A DNA stretch of 64,000 bases from Acidisarcina polymorpha (GCF_003330725.1 NZ_CP030840.1:2914001-2978000), one strand, 5' to 3'; positions 53,386-62,200 are shown, numbered from the stretch's first letter. The notes: generated by a model from the letters alone, not told the origin. Translations and numbers: made by a program.

Positions 53386-53874
53386 GTGAATGTGCAGCAC
53401 CATGCGTTCGCTGTCGATGTCGGCGACCTTGAGCCGACACAGCTCGGCCCTGCGAACGCCGGTCGCATAGAGCGTCATCACCATCGCACGATGCATCAGG
53501 TTGCCGCTTGCGTCGATCAGCCGTGCGACCTCTTCCTGGCTGAGCACTGTCGGTAGACGCCTGGAATGCTTGGGAAACGGGAGCGCATCGGGCAGGTAAG
53601 GCCGCCGCAGCGTCTTGACGAACAGGAACCGCAACGCCGCCGTCTGCCCCGCGATGGTCCGCGCCGAAAGCTTGCGGTTGCGAAACAGATGGACCTGGTA
53701 CTCGCGGACGTGATCGGGTCCAAGCTGTTCGGGTGAACGACGGAAGTGCCGGGCAAACTCCTCGACCGCATGCAGGTAAGACCGCACGGTGTTCGGAGAG
53801 TAGTTACGACGCTCGAGTTCGTCGAGCATCAACTGGCGAAGATGGGTCACAGGGGAATCCTCCTTGTGACCCAA
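53386..53874 (-). pseudogene. Tyrosine recombinase, N-terminal part, fused to IS91 transposase relic
   Basis: The first 160 codons are a normal XerC/D-type integrase start: QLMLDELERRNYSPNTVRSY, LHAVEEFARHFRRSPEQLGP (SAM-like domain), then LPTVLSQEEVARLIDASGNL and MVMTLYATGVRRAELCRLKV with the first catalytic Arg. After HIHEGK the sequence passes into the transposase gene in another frame. Such integrase-transposase gene pairs are known for IS91-type elements; here a deletion removed the integrase end and the transposase start. The frame continues to 53188 with nonsense residues. Confidence 0.85.
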
Positions 53875-54528
53875 ACGCTAAACCCAGCCGCCGCCCAGAC
53901 CGCCACCACTGCAGCATCCGCCGCGCCAGCGGCTTAGTTCAAACGCTCTCCTCGTCACTTGCTACAGGTCACTTCCGCCATTGCGCCTAGGAAGCGACTT
54001 CTCAGCACTCCTCCAGTTCCGCACTGCATCACGGTGCCCACCCGCTCGTGTCCTCGGTTCCGCGTCATCAGGCGGATGCAGTGAGAATCCACGGGGAGCA
54101 AAGGTTGCATGTAGCAGATCGCTTCACTGTCACTTTGAGCTAGGGATCAATAAACTCGCTCGCCAGCGAGAAGTCATTCATGAAACGTTGCATGGGCTGC
54201 AAGGTTCTAGCGAGCGGCTGAGTGAAGTCGTCCCAGTGGATAGGTATGACAAGCTCACGAAATAAGTTCCGCGCGTATACACGGTCGGTGCGCGAAGGTT
54301 AGAGTCATGCTTCCAAGCACAGCCTTGACGCCTCAAGTTCAAGATCGATAAAGGAAACGCGGCTCGCTGTTTCAGCTTTCTTGATGAACGCGTCTGCCTC
54401 ATTTGGCCCTGTCGAACTGCTTTACTGCGGAGGATGCGACTTCTGGGGATCGCAGGACCTGGGAGAGAACTTTAGTTCTCCAAATACGTAAACTGCCTGG
54501 CAAGCGTGCTCGTCTTCTGAGGCCAACA
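53875..54528. other. Intergenic, no gene recognised
   Basis: About 650 bases from the IS91-type relic to the S10 peptidase gene. A plus-strand frame ends at 54265 with REVIHETLHGLQGSSERLSE and VVPVDRYDKLTK, which looks coding-like but has no assignable family or start. The remainder appears empty. Confidence 0.35.
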
Positions 54529-56164
54529 ATGATCTTGTCTGACTGCCCTGTTCTATTAATCGCCTTCTTTGCTCTTGCGTCGATCTATGCTCCGCGCCGG
54601 CTAGCGGCGCAAGGCCTGCAAGAGTCTCATGATGACAGCGCGGCGCGTAGCGCCCAGGTGGCCGATCTGAGGCCACCTGGCGACGCAGTGACCAAGGGCA
54701 TGGTGTCGCTCCGGAGCGGACACCCCCTGCCTTTTACCGCGCATGCGGGCATTCTGGTGGTTGGCGGGACCGATGCTGAAGACCTGCAAATCTCTGCTCC
54801 AGACAAGCTGACAGGAACTGTCAGCCTACCGGATGGCAGCGCAATTGCGGCGATGTCCTATGTAGCCTACTTCGCGGATGACGCCGATCAACGCAGGCGG
54901 CCGATCGTCTTTCTCTACGATGGCGGCCCCAGCGTTTCCACCAGGACCATGCTCATGGCCAGTTTCGGTCCCGTCGTGGCAGACCTGCCCGGCCTCCACC
55001 ATTTTGCGGGAGGTCCTTACAACTTCGAGAACAACGCAGACTCGCTGCTCGACGTGGCAGACCTGGTCTTCGTCGATCCTCCGGGTACCGGGTATGGTCA
55101 CATTCAGGGTCGCGATGCAGCCCGAAGCTTTTACGGCATCGACGGAGATGCGGCCGCGTTCGACCGCTTCATCCGCCGATTTCTAAGTAAGTACTCCCGC
55201 TGGGAGTCGCCGAAGTACCTCTTCGGCCACAGCTACGGCACGGTGCGCAACGCCGTGCTTGCCCGCATGCTGGAGGAGAACGGCGTCGATCTGAATGGCA
55301 TCATCGCTGACGGCTGCTTCCTGAACCAGGACGACTTTCCAGATGCCGCGTCGGGTATACCGGACACCGACAACCCATACATCCTGCAACTATCCACCTT
55401 TGCCGCGACCGCCTGGTTTCATCACAAGGTCGTGGGAGCGAGCGGTGACCTCGAGCCATGGTTGCGCACCGTGGAGCGGTATGCGGCAGGACCATATGCG
55501 ACCGCCCTGCTGGCCGGAAGCGATCTGTCGCCAGCCGAGGAGCAGACCGTCGCAACGCAGTTAGGGCAGTTCACTGGACTGCCCGCCCAGGTCTGGGTGA
55601 GGGCACATCTGCGCCTTCAGGCGGCGGAGTTTGAAACTCTGCTCCTGAACGATCAGGCGTTAATTACCGGACGCCAAGACACGCGGTACACCGCCCCTGC
55701 ATTGCATCCTCTCTCGACGAAACCCGGGTATGACGCTTCGAGCGTGAAAAGCTCCCTCATCCTTGCTGTAACCCACACGTACATGCACGGTACGCTCAAA
55801 TTCGGCATGGGGCTGAACTATCAGCCGGACGCCGATGTGCCAGGCCACTGGGATAACTTCCATGCGACCGACGAGACAAAAAGCTGGTTAAGGCGGCTTC
55901 AATGTGCTCCCTGATCTCGCAGCCGTAATGACGCGAAATGCTGCGATGCGCGTTCTCGTGATGGGTGGTTACTTTGACCTTGCAACACCATACGATCTCG
56001 GCCCTTTCGAAATGAAACACCTTCCCATGGAGGCGCAACTGCAAGGGAACTTCGACTACGCGGTGTTTCCTACCGGACACGAACCCTACCTCGATCCCGA
56101 CTCCCGGCGGAAGATGCATGATGCGGTCGCCCTGTTCATCAAGAAGACAAGCCAAAGCCACTGA
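54529..56164 (+). pseudogene. Exported serine carboxypeptidase-like (S10) peptidase, frameshifted near the 3' end
   Basis: From ATG 54529 a signal peptide (PVLLIAFFALASIYAPRRLA) precedes a peptidase S10-like protein: RRPIVFLYDGGPSVSTRTML, DLVFVDPPGTGYGHI and the nucleophile Ser in LFGHSYGTVRNAVLARMLEE. The frame ends at 55914, but another frame continues from about 55901 with LPDLAAVMTRNAAMRVLVMG, GYFDLATPYDLGPF (catalytic Asp) and VFPTGHEPYLD (catalytic His). The shift therefore separates the nucleophile from the rest of the triad. Rejoined, the protein has about 540 residues, normal for the family. Net change is two bases lost or one gained near 55890-55903. Confidence 0.8.
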
Positions 56165-56210
56165 AAGACTCCAAGCCGTCATACACCCGCCGCACTACCA
56201 CGCGGAAGCC

Positions 56211-57425
56211 TTATTCCGTTGGAGGAACTACGAGTTTGCAAAAGTCGCGCAGATCTTTGATCAGAAGATTAGGTGCTTCGTAGAACGGAAAGTGTCCTCC
56301 ACAGGGCATTTCGGTGTACTGCACCACGTTGTGCGACCGTTGCGCAACCTGATGAGGAGGCATCGGGAATACAGGATCGCGAAACGCTGCCAGCCCTGTT
56401 GGCACGTTCACCACCTGGCCGGGTGGAAGCGTCGTTATCTTATGCCGCTTTGCCGCGCCATAAATCCATATCGAAGTTGGAAAAGCATCGGTCACAAGGT
56501 AGAGCATGACCTCGGTCAGCAACTGATCCAACGTGAACAGCTCAGTGAAGCTGCGCTTTTTTCGATCGGACCACGCATGAAACGCCTCAACGATCCAGGC
56601 CGCCAAGCCGACCGGACTGTCCATCATCGCGTAGCCGAGCTTAGCTGGCTTAGTCGCGTGCAGTTGTGAGTAGGCCCCTTCCCGCTGCCAGATCGCATAC
56701 TCTGTTACCACGAAAGCCCGCTCCTCGTCGCTGGCATCGCTCGGCACCTCACCCGTGAGTTGCTGAGCGCCCGCTTCGCGCAGAACCAATGCGGTGGAGT
56801 GAATGCCCATGACACGGTCGGGAAGGTGAAAGCCCAGTAGGCTGGTAATGTGGGCTCCCCAGTCGCCGCCGTGCACGAAGTAGCGGTCGTACCCAAGCCT
56901 CGCCATCAGCTTGTCGAAGAGAAAGGCGATAGCGAGCGGGTCCATGGGTTCATGGGGACGGCCCGAGAAATCGTATCCCGGATAGGATGGAATGACGACG
57001 CTGAAAGCGTCTTCGGCACGTGCTTCATGTCGCTCAGGATGAGCGAGTTGATTGACGATGCCGTCGTACGACTGAAACGAGTAGGGCCAGCCATGCGCAA
57101 TGAGAAGGGGGACCGGGTTTGGACCCGACCCTCGTTCATGAATGAAGTGGATGTCAACCCCGTCGATACGAGTGATGAATTGGGGTAACGCGTTCATGGC
57201 GCGCTCCTGCCGGCGCCAATCGTAGTCGTTAAGCCAGTAGGCGCAGAGCTCACGCATGAAAGCTATAGGTGGACCATACCGCCAGTCGCCCGCGTCGGCG
57301 GGCTCACTCCAGGCGTCCCAGCGAAACGCACGAACGCGATCTCGGATGACGTCGAGTCTAGCCGTGGCGATGTCGATTCTGTACGGGAGAACGCTGGACA
57401 CTATAGGGGTTCCTGATCTTGTCAT
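56211..57425 (-). CDS. Epoxide hydrolase, EHN-domain alpha/beta hydrolase (paralogue 2)
   Basis: 404 residues with the same architecture as the protein at 18373-19602: EHN domain, HGWPYS oxyanion motif, nucleophile Asp in VHGGDWGAH, lid Tyr in SIWIYGAAKRH and base His in PCGGHFPFYEAP. Differences are scattered conservative changes plus divergent ends. It lies on the same strand as paralogue 1, 37 kb away, and next to another alpha/beta hydrolase gene (57525-58550) with 100 bases between. Flanking DNA of the two paralogues does not match, so the duplication is old or was trimmed. Product is a vicinal diol from an epoxide; natural substrate unknown. Confidence 0.9.
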   Translation of the reverse strand: MTRSGTPIVSSVLPYRIDIATARLDVIRDRVRAFRWDAWSEPADAGDWRYGPPIAFMRELCAYWLNDYDWRRQERAMNALPQFITRIDGVDIHFIHERGSGPNPVPLLIAHGWPYSFQSYDGIVNQLAHPERHEARAEDAFSVVIPSYPGYDFSGRPHEPMDPLAIAFLFDKLMARLGYDRYFVHGGDWGAHITSLLGFHLPDRVMGIHSTALVLREAGAQQLTGEVPSDASDEERAFVVTEYAIWQREGAYSQLHATKPAKLGYAMMDSPVGLAAWIVEAFHAWSDRKKRSFTELFTLDQLLTEVMLYLVTDAFPTSIWIYGAAKRHKITTLPPGQVVNVPTGLAAFRDPVFPMPPHQVAQRSHNVVQYTEMPCGGHFPFYEAPNLLIKDLRDFCKLVVPPTE

Positions 57426-57524
57426 GCCGATCCTGGAACTATCATTCCTGAACGGTTCTATGTTGATAGTCTCGCAAAGCGGATGCGCAAGATCTGCGTG
57501 AAGTGCTTGAGGTCGTCACGCTAT

Positions 57525-58550
57525 CTACCCTAACTCCAGGACCGCTGCCGCGAACGCATCGGGATCTTCCTGCGGGAGATTGTGACCTACGTGATCGAGC
57601 GTCGTGAGTCGGCGGAGTGCCGTAAAGTGCGGCTTGATCTCTTCCGGAGCGACCGGTCGGTCTACGCCATCGTCTGCGCCTTGGAGAATGATAGTTGGTA
57701 CAGTAATCTTCGGCTTCGCCGAAAGCTGCTGCTCCATCGCCTCCAAATGCGGGTCGCCGGGCACTGCACCAATCCTGTACCGATACGAGTGCAGGACTAT
57801 TTCCGCGAAATCTGCATTGTCGAAGGAAGCCGCCGTCTGGGCATATGTCACGTCGTTGAACGCCCACGTAGGCGAGAAGTCTTGCCACAGGTAACGGCAA
57901 AAACCGGCACGGTCTTCCCTGAGCGCCGCCTGACCTCGCTCGGAGTTGAGATAAAACCAATACCAGCGCCAGCGTTCCTTTTCTGGTCTGTCAGCTTTCA
58001 GCGCTTCGCTGGAGTTTTGTAGGTTATACCCGGTGCCGCAACTCAAGAGTCCGTTGACCCTCTCTGGCCACAGCGCGGCTACCACGCAGGCGGCTCGACC
58101 GCCCCAATCATAGCCCGCAACTGTCGCCCGTTGGATCGAGAGCGCATCCAGCAGCGAAAGGAGGTCAGAGCCAAGTGCCGCTTGCTGACCCACACGCGGC
58201 GTCCCACGATGCAGGAAGTGCGTTGGACCAAATCCGCGAAGGTAAGGAACAATCACACGCCGGCCTGCCGCACTCAAGCTACGCGCGACTAGATCATAAG
58301 TACGAACGTCATACGGAAATCCATGCAGCAGCACCACCGGCGAACCGTCAGCGGGACCTGATTCTAAGTATCCAACCTGCAGAACGCCTGCATTGACTCG
58401 CTTCACCGTTCCTCCTGTCTCTCTGTCTGCGTCGGGTTCCGCTCTGAGGACCTGCCCAATCCCGGTGCAAGCCGTGACAATTGTTCCCGCCGTCAGACAT
58501 ACAAAGCTACGTCGGCTCTTAGGCAACTGCTCTGCGATTCGTCGATTCAT
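57525..58550 (-). CDS. Exported alpha/beta hydrolase (epoxide hydrolase/haloalkane dehalogenase-like)
   Basis: 341 residues. SRRSFVCLTAGTIVTAC near the start resembles a Tat or lipoprotein-like signal (Cys after a hydrophobic stretch). The core has HGFPYD (oxyanion region), nucleophile Asp in VAGYDWGGRAACVVA, a cap domain (about 170-265) with Trp-rich WRWYWFYLNSERGQ, the acid in LQGADDGVDRP and the base His in LDHVGHNLPQEDP. An Asp nucleophile with this cap favours epoxide hydrolase or dehalogenase activity over esterase. It lies upstream of epoxide hydrolase paralogue 2 on the same strand, so both may be co-transcribed. Confidence 0.85.
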   Translation of the reverse strand: MNRRIAEQLPKSRRSFVCLTAGTIVTACTGIGQVLRAEPDADRETGGTVKRVNAGVLQVGYLESGPADGSPVVLLHGFPYDVRTYDLVARSLSAAGRRVIVPYLRGFGPTHFLHRGTPRVGQQAALGSDLLSLLDALSIQRATVAGYDWGGRAACVVAALWPERVNGLLSCGTGYNLQNSSEALKADRPEKERWRWYWFYLNSERGQAALREDRAGFCRYLWQDFSPTWAFNDVTYAQTAASFDNADFAEIVLHSYRYRIGAVPGDPHLEAMEQQLSAKPKITVPTIILQGADDGVDRPVAPEEIKPHFTALRRLTTLDHVGHNLPQEDPDAFAAAVLELG

Positions 58551-58828
58551 GCTTAGAACTCAGTCTTGATTATCAACGTCCGAAAAGTCTGAACGAGAGA
58601 GGTTATCCGGATTCGAACCGAGGTTAGAAAGCAGCAGCGGTAAGGTTGGGGTCTGCATGTGCCTTCGAAGCACCGATGCGAGGAGCACTCCTGCATTTTT
58701 TGGTTTCCTGCCTTCTTCCGGTCAATTGCGATCTCCGAAGGTGCTTTAAACTGGGCCGGCTAAGAAAGGACATGTGCGGCTTGGGTGTTGTCGTCCGACC
58801 TGAGCTCCTTCGCGCGATTCTGCTCTTA

Positions 58829-58994
58829 GCAGCCAGCCGGAAGATGTCGTGGCAACCAATGGAAGATTTGTGGCAGTGCACTCGTGGCTCCAACACATAC
58901 AAGCGTCTTACTAGCTATCACGTCCACGTGGCGCCGGCTGTGCGGTGACAATTACTCTCCTAAAGCAACGCATGAAAGTACATTGTGGCTAGCG
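58829..58994 (+). pseudogene. Kelch gene remnant, internally deleted (copy B)
   Basis: KMSWQPMEDLWQCTRGSNTY-like sequence here matches KMSWQPTDGSWEYTPGANTY of the kelch pseudogene in copy A. After about 58950 the sequence jumps to the bases corresponding to the final 40 of the copy A gene (about 1216-1177). Some 570 bases are therefore deleted, and the region before 58829 no longer matches kelch. No functional product is possible. Confidence 0.75.
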
Positions 58995-59930
58995 TTACGC
59001 TTCGTCGGGTTTTCCGAACAATCCCTCGAAAGGCGCCTCCTTCACACGCGGATCCCGGTCTGTACCAATGATCTCTTCCACGAAGTCCGAGAAAACCTTG
59101 ATCTTAGGCGCCAATGCAGCCGGACCGAAGTATAGAGCCGAGACTAACGCAGGTTTCGGATGCCACTGAGGCAATATCTGAACGAACCGCGCACAAATTG
59201 CTGGTTGTCTCACCATATAGAGCGGTAGAATAGCAATCCCGAGACCCCTTAGAACCAGATCGCACATCACGACTGGATCGCAAGTAGTAACCCGGAATGT
59301 CGGGGCTATTTCGGTGACTTGAGACGAAACGTTCGTCAATTGCCACGTCTCTGCACCGATGCAAGCATGTGCGAGCAGTTCGTGGGGATCCTCCGGCTTT
59401 CCAACACACTGAACATACTCTTTACTCGCGAACAAACCTCGCAGGGTACAGGGGAACTTTCGCATGCGCCTCACCGAATTTCTCGGCGGCACGATCTTGA
59501 AAAATACGTCCACGTCATTTTTGGGCTCTCGTTCAAAGTCATCTGTGTACGTCTCGATCGCAATACGGATTTCTGGGAACTTGCGCAAGAACTCGGGGAG
59601 TATCTGGACTAGCAGGCCGTTAGCCAAAGCGATGGGACTGCAGACCCTGATGAGACCGCGGGGATTGACGCGCCGTTCCTGTAACCTTTCGCTTCCAATC
59701 CTGATCGTCCGAAGGGCATGATTACAGCTGACAAGAAACTCCGCGCCCGCATCCGTGAGTGAAACGCCCTGTGGACTTCTCCTCAGGAGAAGCACCTCCA
59801 AATGCTTTTCCAATCTGGTTGTTGCACGTGCGACAGTCGATGTCGGAATGCGTAGCTCTCTGCCGGCGGCGCTAAACGTCCCCTTGCGCGCTACGACCGT
59901 GAACACCCGCACATCATTAAGGTCCAGCAT
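58995..59930 (-). CDS. LysR-family transcriptional regulator (copy B)
   Basis: 311 residues from ATG 59930, same start and stop as copy A (229-1164). The helix-turn-helix region is almost identical to copy A (differences Leu/Ile, Ile/Val, Lys/Gln), so both may bind the same DNA. Most of the 34 or so differences lie in the effector-binding domain, with a cluster where copy A has AIFRRLVPLLPQ and copy B AICARFVQILPQ. It is divergent from the MmyB-type gene at 60072 and convergent with a kelch remnant. Confidence 0.9.
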   Translation of the reverse strand: MLDLNDVRVFTVVARKGTFSAAGRELRIPTSTVARATTRLEKHLEVLLLRRSPQGVSLTDAGAEFLVSCNHALRTIRIGSERLQERRVNPRGLIRVCSPIALANGLLVQILPEFLRKFPEIRIAIETYTDDFEREPKNDVDVFFKIVPPRNSVRRMRKFPCTLRGLFASKEYVQCVGKPEDPHELLAHACIGAETWQLTNVSSQVTEIAPTFRVTTCDPVVMCDLVLRGLGIAILPLYMVRQPAICARFVQILPQWHPKPALVSALYFGPAALAPKIKVFSDFVEEIIGTDRDPRVKEAPFEGLFGKPDEA

Positions 59931-60045
59931 TACAGCCTTCACTCGTCGGTTTAGGCTTAATCCGTTGTTCGCGGTGAATAAATCCTCGCTACACGGGCCA
60001 TGAATACCGTATTGCAGAACGTCATCCCTCGACAAGAGTATGGCT

Positions 60046-60064
60046 TATCCTAGTACCGGAGGTA
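60046..60064. promoter_or_regulatory. Degenerate copy of the LysR/MmyB intergenic palindrome (copy B)
   Basis: TATCCTAGTACCGGAGGTA keeps the left half TCCTAGTAC of the perfect palindrome in copy A but the right half has changed to CGGAGG, creating a stronger Shine-Dalgarno (GGAGGT) for the MmyB-type start. Confidence 0.45.
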
Positions 60065-60071
60065 TCTGGCA

Positions 60072-60908
60072 ATGGACGACGACGCCCGGAAGGCCGAGTT
60101 GGCGAGATTTCTTCGTACACGACGGTCGATGATCCAGCCGGAAACAGTAGGTTTGGCAGGAGGACCGCGGCGAAGAACCCCGGGATTGAGGCGAGAGGAA
60201 GTTGCCGCCTTGGCTCAAGTTGGGCTGGCTTGGTATACATGGCTTGAACAAAGCCGGGATATTCAGGTCTCCAAGGAGGTCATAGAGCGCATAGCGAAGG
60301 CGTTGCGTCTATCGCACTCCGATACTGCTTATTTTCGGTCTCTAGCCGGTAAAGAGATCGCGAAGACTGAACAAGGTGGAAGCGAGGAACTCCGAGACGT
60401 ACAGCGTTTGCTCGATGGCTTCACTGCAGGACCAGCGATGCTCTGGAACGAACGCTTCGACTGTCTGGCCTTCAATCACTTGGCCGACGTGATCTACGAC
60501 TGGTCTGAGTCGCCATCACCGTTCGGACGAAATCTAGCTTGGAGGAATTTCATGGACCCCGCGAGACGCGGCTTTTATGACGAACGTACCCTGCGTAGCG
60601 GTGTGGGTTTGCTGCGGGTGCGATATGCCAAACATATCGGTGAGCCGGGATTTGAGTCGTTGGTCGCCACTTTGCTCGAAAGCAGTACTACTTTTCGACG
60701 TTTCTGGAATGAGCAACAGACAGCATCGCTTGACCCTTTGTCGTTCGACATTGCACACCCCAAATTCGGGACTCTCCGAATACGCTCAATCCGGGCACTC
60801 TACCCTGCGCTGCCGGAAAGCACGCTGGCTTTTGTCACACCTGATAACAAAGCAACCGAGGACGTATTTAGGAAGATCGACAGTTTCGGTCGGCGCAGGC
60901 GCGACTGA
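60072..60908 (+). CDS. XRE/MmyB-type transcriptional regulator (copy B, complete)
   Basis: 278 residues. RTPGLRREEVAALAQVGLAW then YTWLEQSRDIQVSKEVIERI is the helix-turn-helix typical of this family (LRREEVA.LA.vs..WYt.LEqGR). The C-terminal MmyB-like ligand-binding domain (about 105-275) includes AMLWNERFDCLAFNHLADVI and NLAWRNFMDP. Actinobacterial relatives bind fatty-acid-like or antibiotic ligands. It is divergent from LysR copy B and points toward two carboxymuconolactone-decarboxylase-like genes on the opposite strand. The ATG has GGAGGT nine bases upstream. Confidence 0.9.
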   Translation: MDDDARKAELARFLRTRRSMIQPETVGLAGGPRRRTPGLRREEVAALAQVGLAWYTWLEQSRDIQVSKEVIERIAKALRLSHSDTAYFRSLAGKEIAKTEQGGSEELRDVQRLLDGFTAGPAMLWNERFDCLAFNHLADVIYDWSESPSPFGRNLAWRNFMDPARRGFYDERTLRSGVGLLRVRYAKHIGEPGFESLVATLLESSTTFRRFWNEQQTASLDPLSFDIAHPKFGTLRIRSIRALYPALPESTLAFVTPDNKATEDVFRKIDSFGRRRRD

Positions 60909-60929
60909 CCCAATTCAAGTGTCCGATGC

Positions 60930-61562
60930 TCATCCGCTCACCTGGGAGGCGATCTGCTTGCCAGGCTCGTTGCCGGGTGCCGGAACAGCAAACGTGTTCA
61001 GCAGGGAGCACACGATCTCATAACACCCTGCAAGGAAAACCATATCGACGAGACCTCGAGTTCCGAACGCCTCCTTGGCTCGATCAAATAGTTCCTGTGT
61101 GACGGTTCGCTCCAGCGCAAGTTGTTTTGTAAACTGCTGCGCCAGTTGTTCTTCTTTCGGCAGACCTGTTGCAACCTCACCCTTCGCAAGCTCCTCAATG
61201 GTACGCTCCGGGAGCCCCACGGTTCGCGCGACAGCAGCATGAGCATACAACTCGTATGGCGCCTTCCAGACAGATCCAACAGTGAGGATCACAATTTGAC
61301 GCACTCGCTCAGTCAAGCTTGTCATGTTCTGTTCTGCATTCTGGAACGATAGAAAAGCACCTCCGAGTTCCGGGCTTTCTAAAACAGTGTTGAAAGGTCC
61401 GATGAGCCGGCCGTCCTCTACCTTCGCCACAAAACCGGAGGCGTCGGCCCAAGGAACAGCAGTTTCGTCGATCACCTTGTAGAGGCTTTGCTGGCTGGCG
61501 GACAGCCCACTTGGTTCTGACAACGCAATGCGGCCACCGAGATCGTCATTCGTCTTAGACAC
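60930..61562 (-). CDS. Carboxymuconolactone decarboxylase-like protein 1
   Basis: 210 residues from GTG 61562 with GGAGAG upstream. The family signature is RVRQIVILTVGSVWKAPYEL followed by YAHAAVARTVGLPERTIEEL; the aligned Cys-x-x-Cys of AhpD-type peroxidase relatives is missing, which points to the decarboxylase/lactonase-like branch. A second copy of the half-motif is in TRGLVDMVFLAGCYEIVCSL. Ten bases separate it from the related gene upstream, so the two likely form a heteromeric pair or act in sequence, perhaps in aromatic-acid degradation (inference). Confidence 0.82.
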   Translation of the reverse strand: MSKTNDDLGGRIALSEPSGLSASQQSLYKVIDETAVPWADASGFVAKVEDGRLIGPFNTVLESPELGGAFLSFQNAEQNMTSLTERVRQIVILTVGSVWKAPYELYAHAAVARTVGLPERTIEELAKGEVATGLPKEEQLAQQFTKQLALERTVTQELFDRAKEAFGTRGLVDMVFLAGCYEIVCSLLNTFAVPAPGNEPGKQIASQVSG

Positions 61563-61571
61563 GCGCTCTCC

Positions 61572-62141
61572 TTACTGATCGATACCGACAGCGTTCGATG
61601 GTACGTCGAAGGCCATCAGAGTTAGAGACACCATCGTGAACCAACCCATGAGAACCGTAACATCGACAATGCCGGCGTCGCCCAGGAGATCCTTGCATCG
61701 CTTATACAGCCCTGTTGGAACGACGCGATGATTAGCAAGCGCTAGAGCGAGTTCACAAATTGACTGCTCTCGCGGATCCGAAAACGATGTCGGCAGGCCT
61801 GCAATTAGAGCCTCGACGCTCTTTGGTTCAAGGTGGCCTTGCTTCTCGCCTATTTGTTCATGTTCATAGTTGCCGTATGCCGCCCGCCACTGACCATTGA
61901 TGATGTTCGTCACGATCTCGATCTCAGCCTTAGTGAGAGTGGACTCCTTCTGGTAGTAATAGCCAGTTGGAACGATCGTCTTGGACAATGCCGGGTTTGC
62001 CAGCCAAATCTTATGAGGACCGGGCACTACACCGCGAAGCTTCATCGTGAAGTCGTAGGCATCTTTCATCTCCGGCGACATCTCACCGACCGGCGTCTCC
62101 TGAAAACGGCCGAAGGTACCAAAATCGCTAATTTCTGCCAT
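61572..62141 (-). CDS. Carboxymuconolactone decarboxylase-like protein 2
   Basis: 189 residues from ATG 62141, chosen because GGAGGA lies four bases upstream; the open frame reaches 62333 but crosses a perfect palindrome. It matches the family over PVGEMSPEMKDAYDFTMKLR, LTKAEIEIVTNIINGQWRAA, YGNYEHEQIGEKQGHLEPKS and DVTVLMGWFTMVSLTLMAFD. It lacks the AhpD Cys pair. First gene of a two-gene operon with the paralogue at 60930-61562. Confidence 0.85.
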   Translation of the reverse strand: MAEISDFGTFGRFQETPVGEMSPEMKDAYDFTMKLRGVVPGPHKIWLANPALSKTIVPTGYYYQKESTLTKAEIEIVTNIINGQWRAAYGNYEHEQIGEKQGHLEPKSVEALIAGLPTSFSDPREQSICELALALANHRVVPTGLYKRCKDLLGDAGIVDVTVLMGWFTMVSLTLMAFDVPSNAVGIDQ

Positions 62142-62166
62142 GTATCCTCCGGTGGTTGCAGCGAGA

Positions 62167-62200
62167 GCGCGGATGAGGTAAATTTTTACCTCATCCGCGC
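62167..62200. promoter_or_regulatory. Perfect 34-base palindrome upstream of the carboxymuconolactone operon
   Basis: GCGCGGATGAGGTAAA (62167-62182), two T, then the exact reverse complement to 62200. It lies 26 bases upstream of the ATG at 62141, in the divergent region shared with the SMP-30-like gene. As RNA it would form a 16-pair hairpin; as DNA it could bind a large dimeric regulator. Confidence 0.85.

Larger units (their letters stand above)
58950..60158. repeat. Right arm of the large inverted duplication
   Basis: Reverse-complement counterpart of 1-1215. It holds the LysR gene, the divergent promoter region and the first 87 bases of the MmyB-type gene, aligned with copy A without net indels. 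Because copy A is cut by the window edge, the outer limit of the duplication beyond 60158 is unknown. Confidence 0.9.

Noticed and set aside
58605-58640. GGATTCGAACC resembles the T-arm of a tRNA on the minus strand
   Set aside because: No matching acceptor, D-arm or anticodon stem was found within tRNA distance; GAGGTTA occurs as a direct repeat here, not as the paired acceptor strand. An attachment-site fragment is possible but unsupported.
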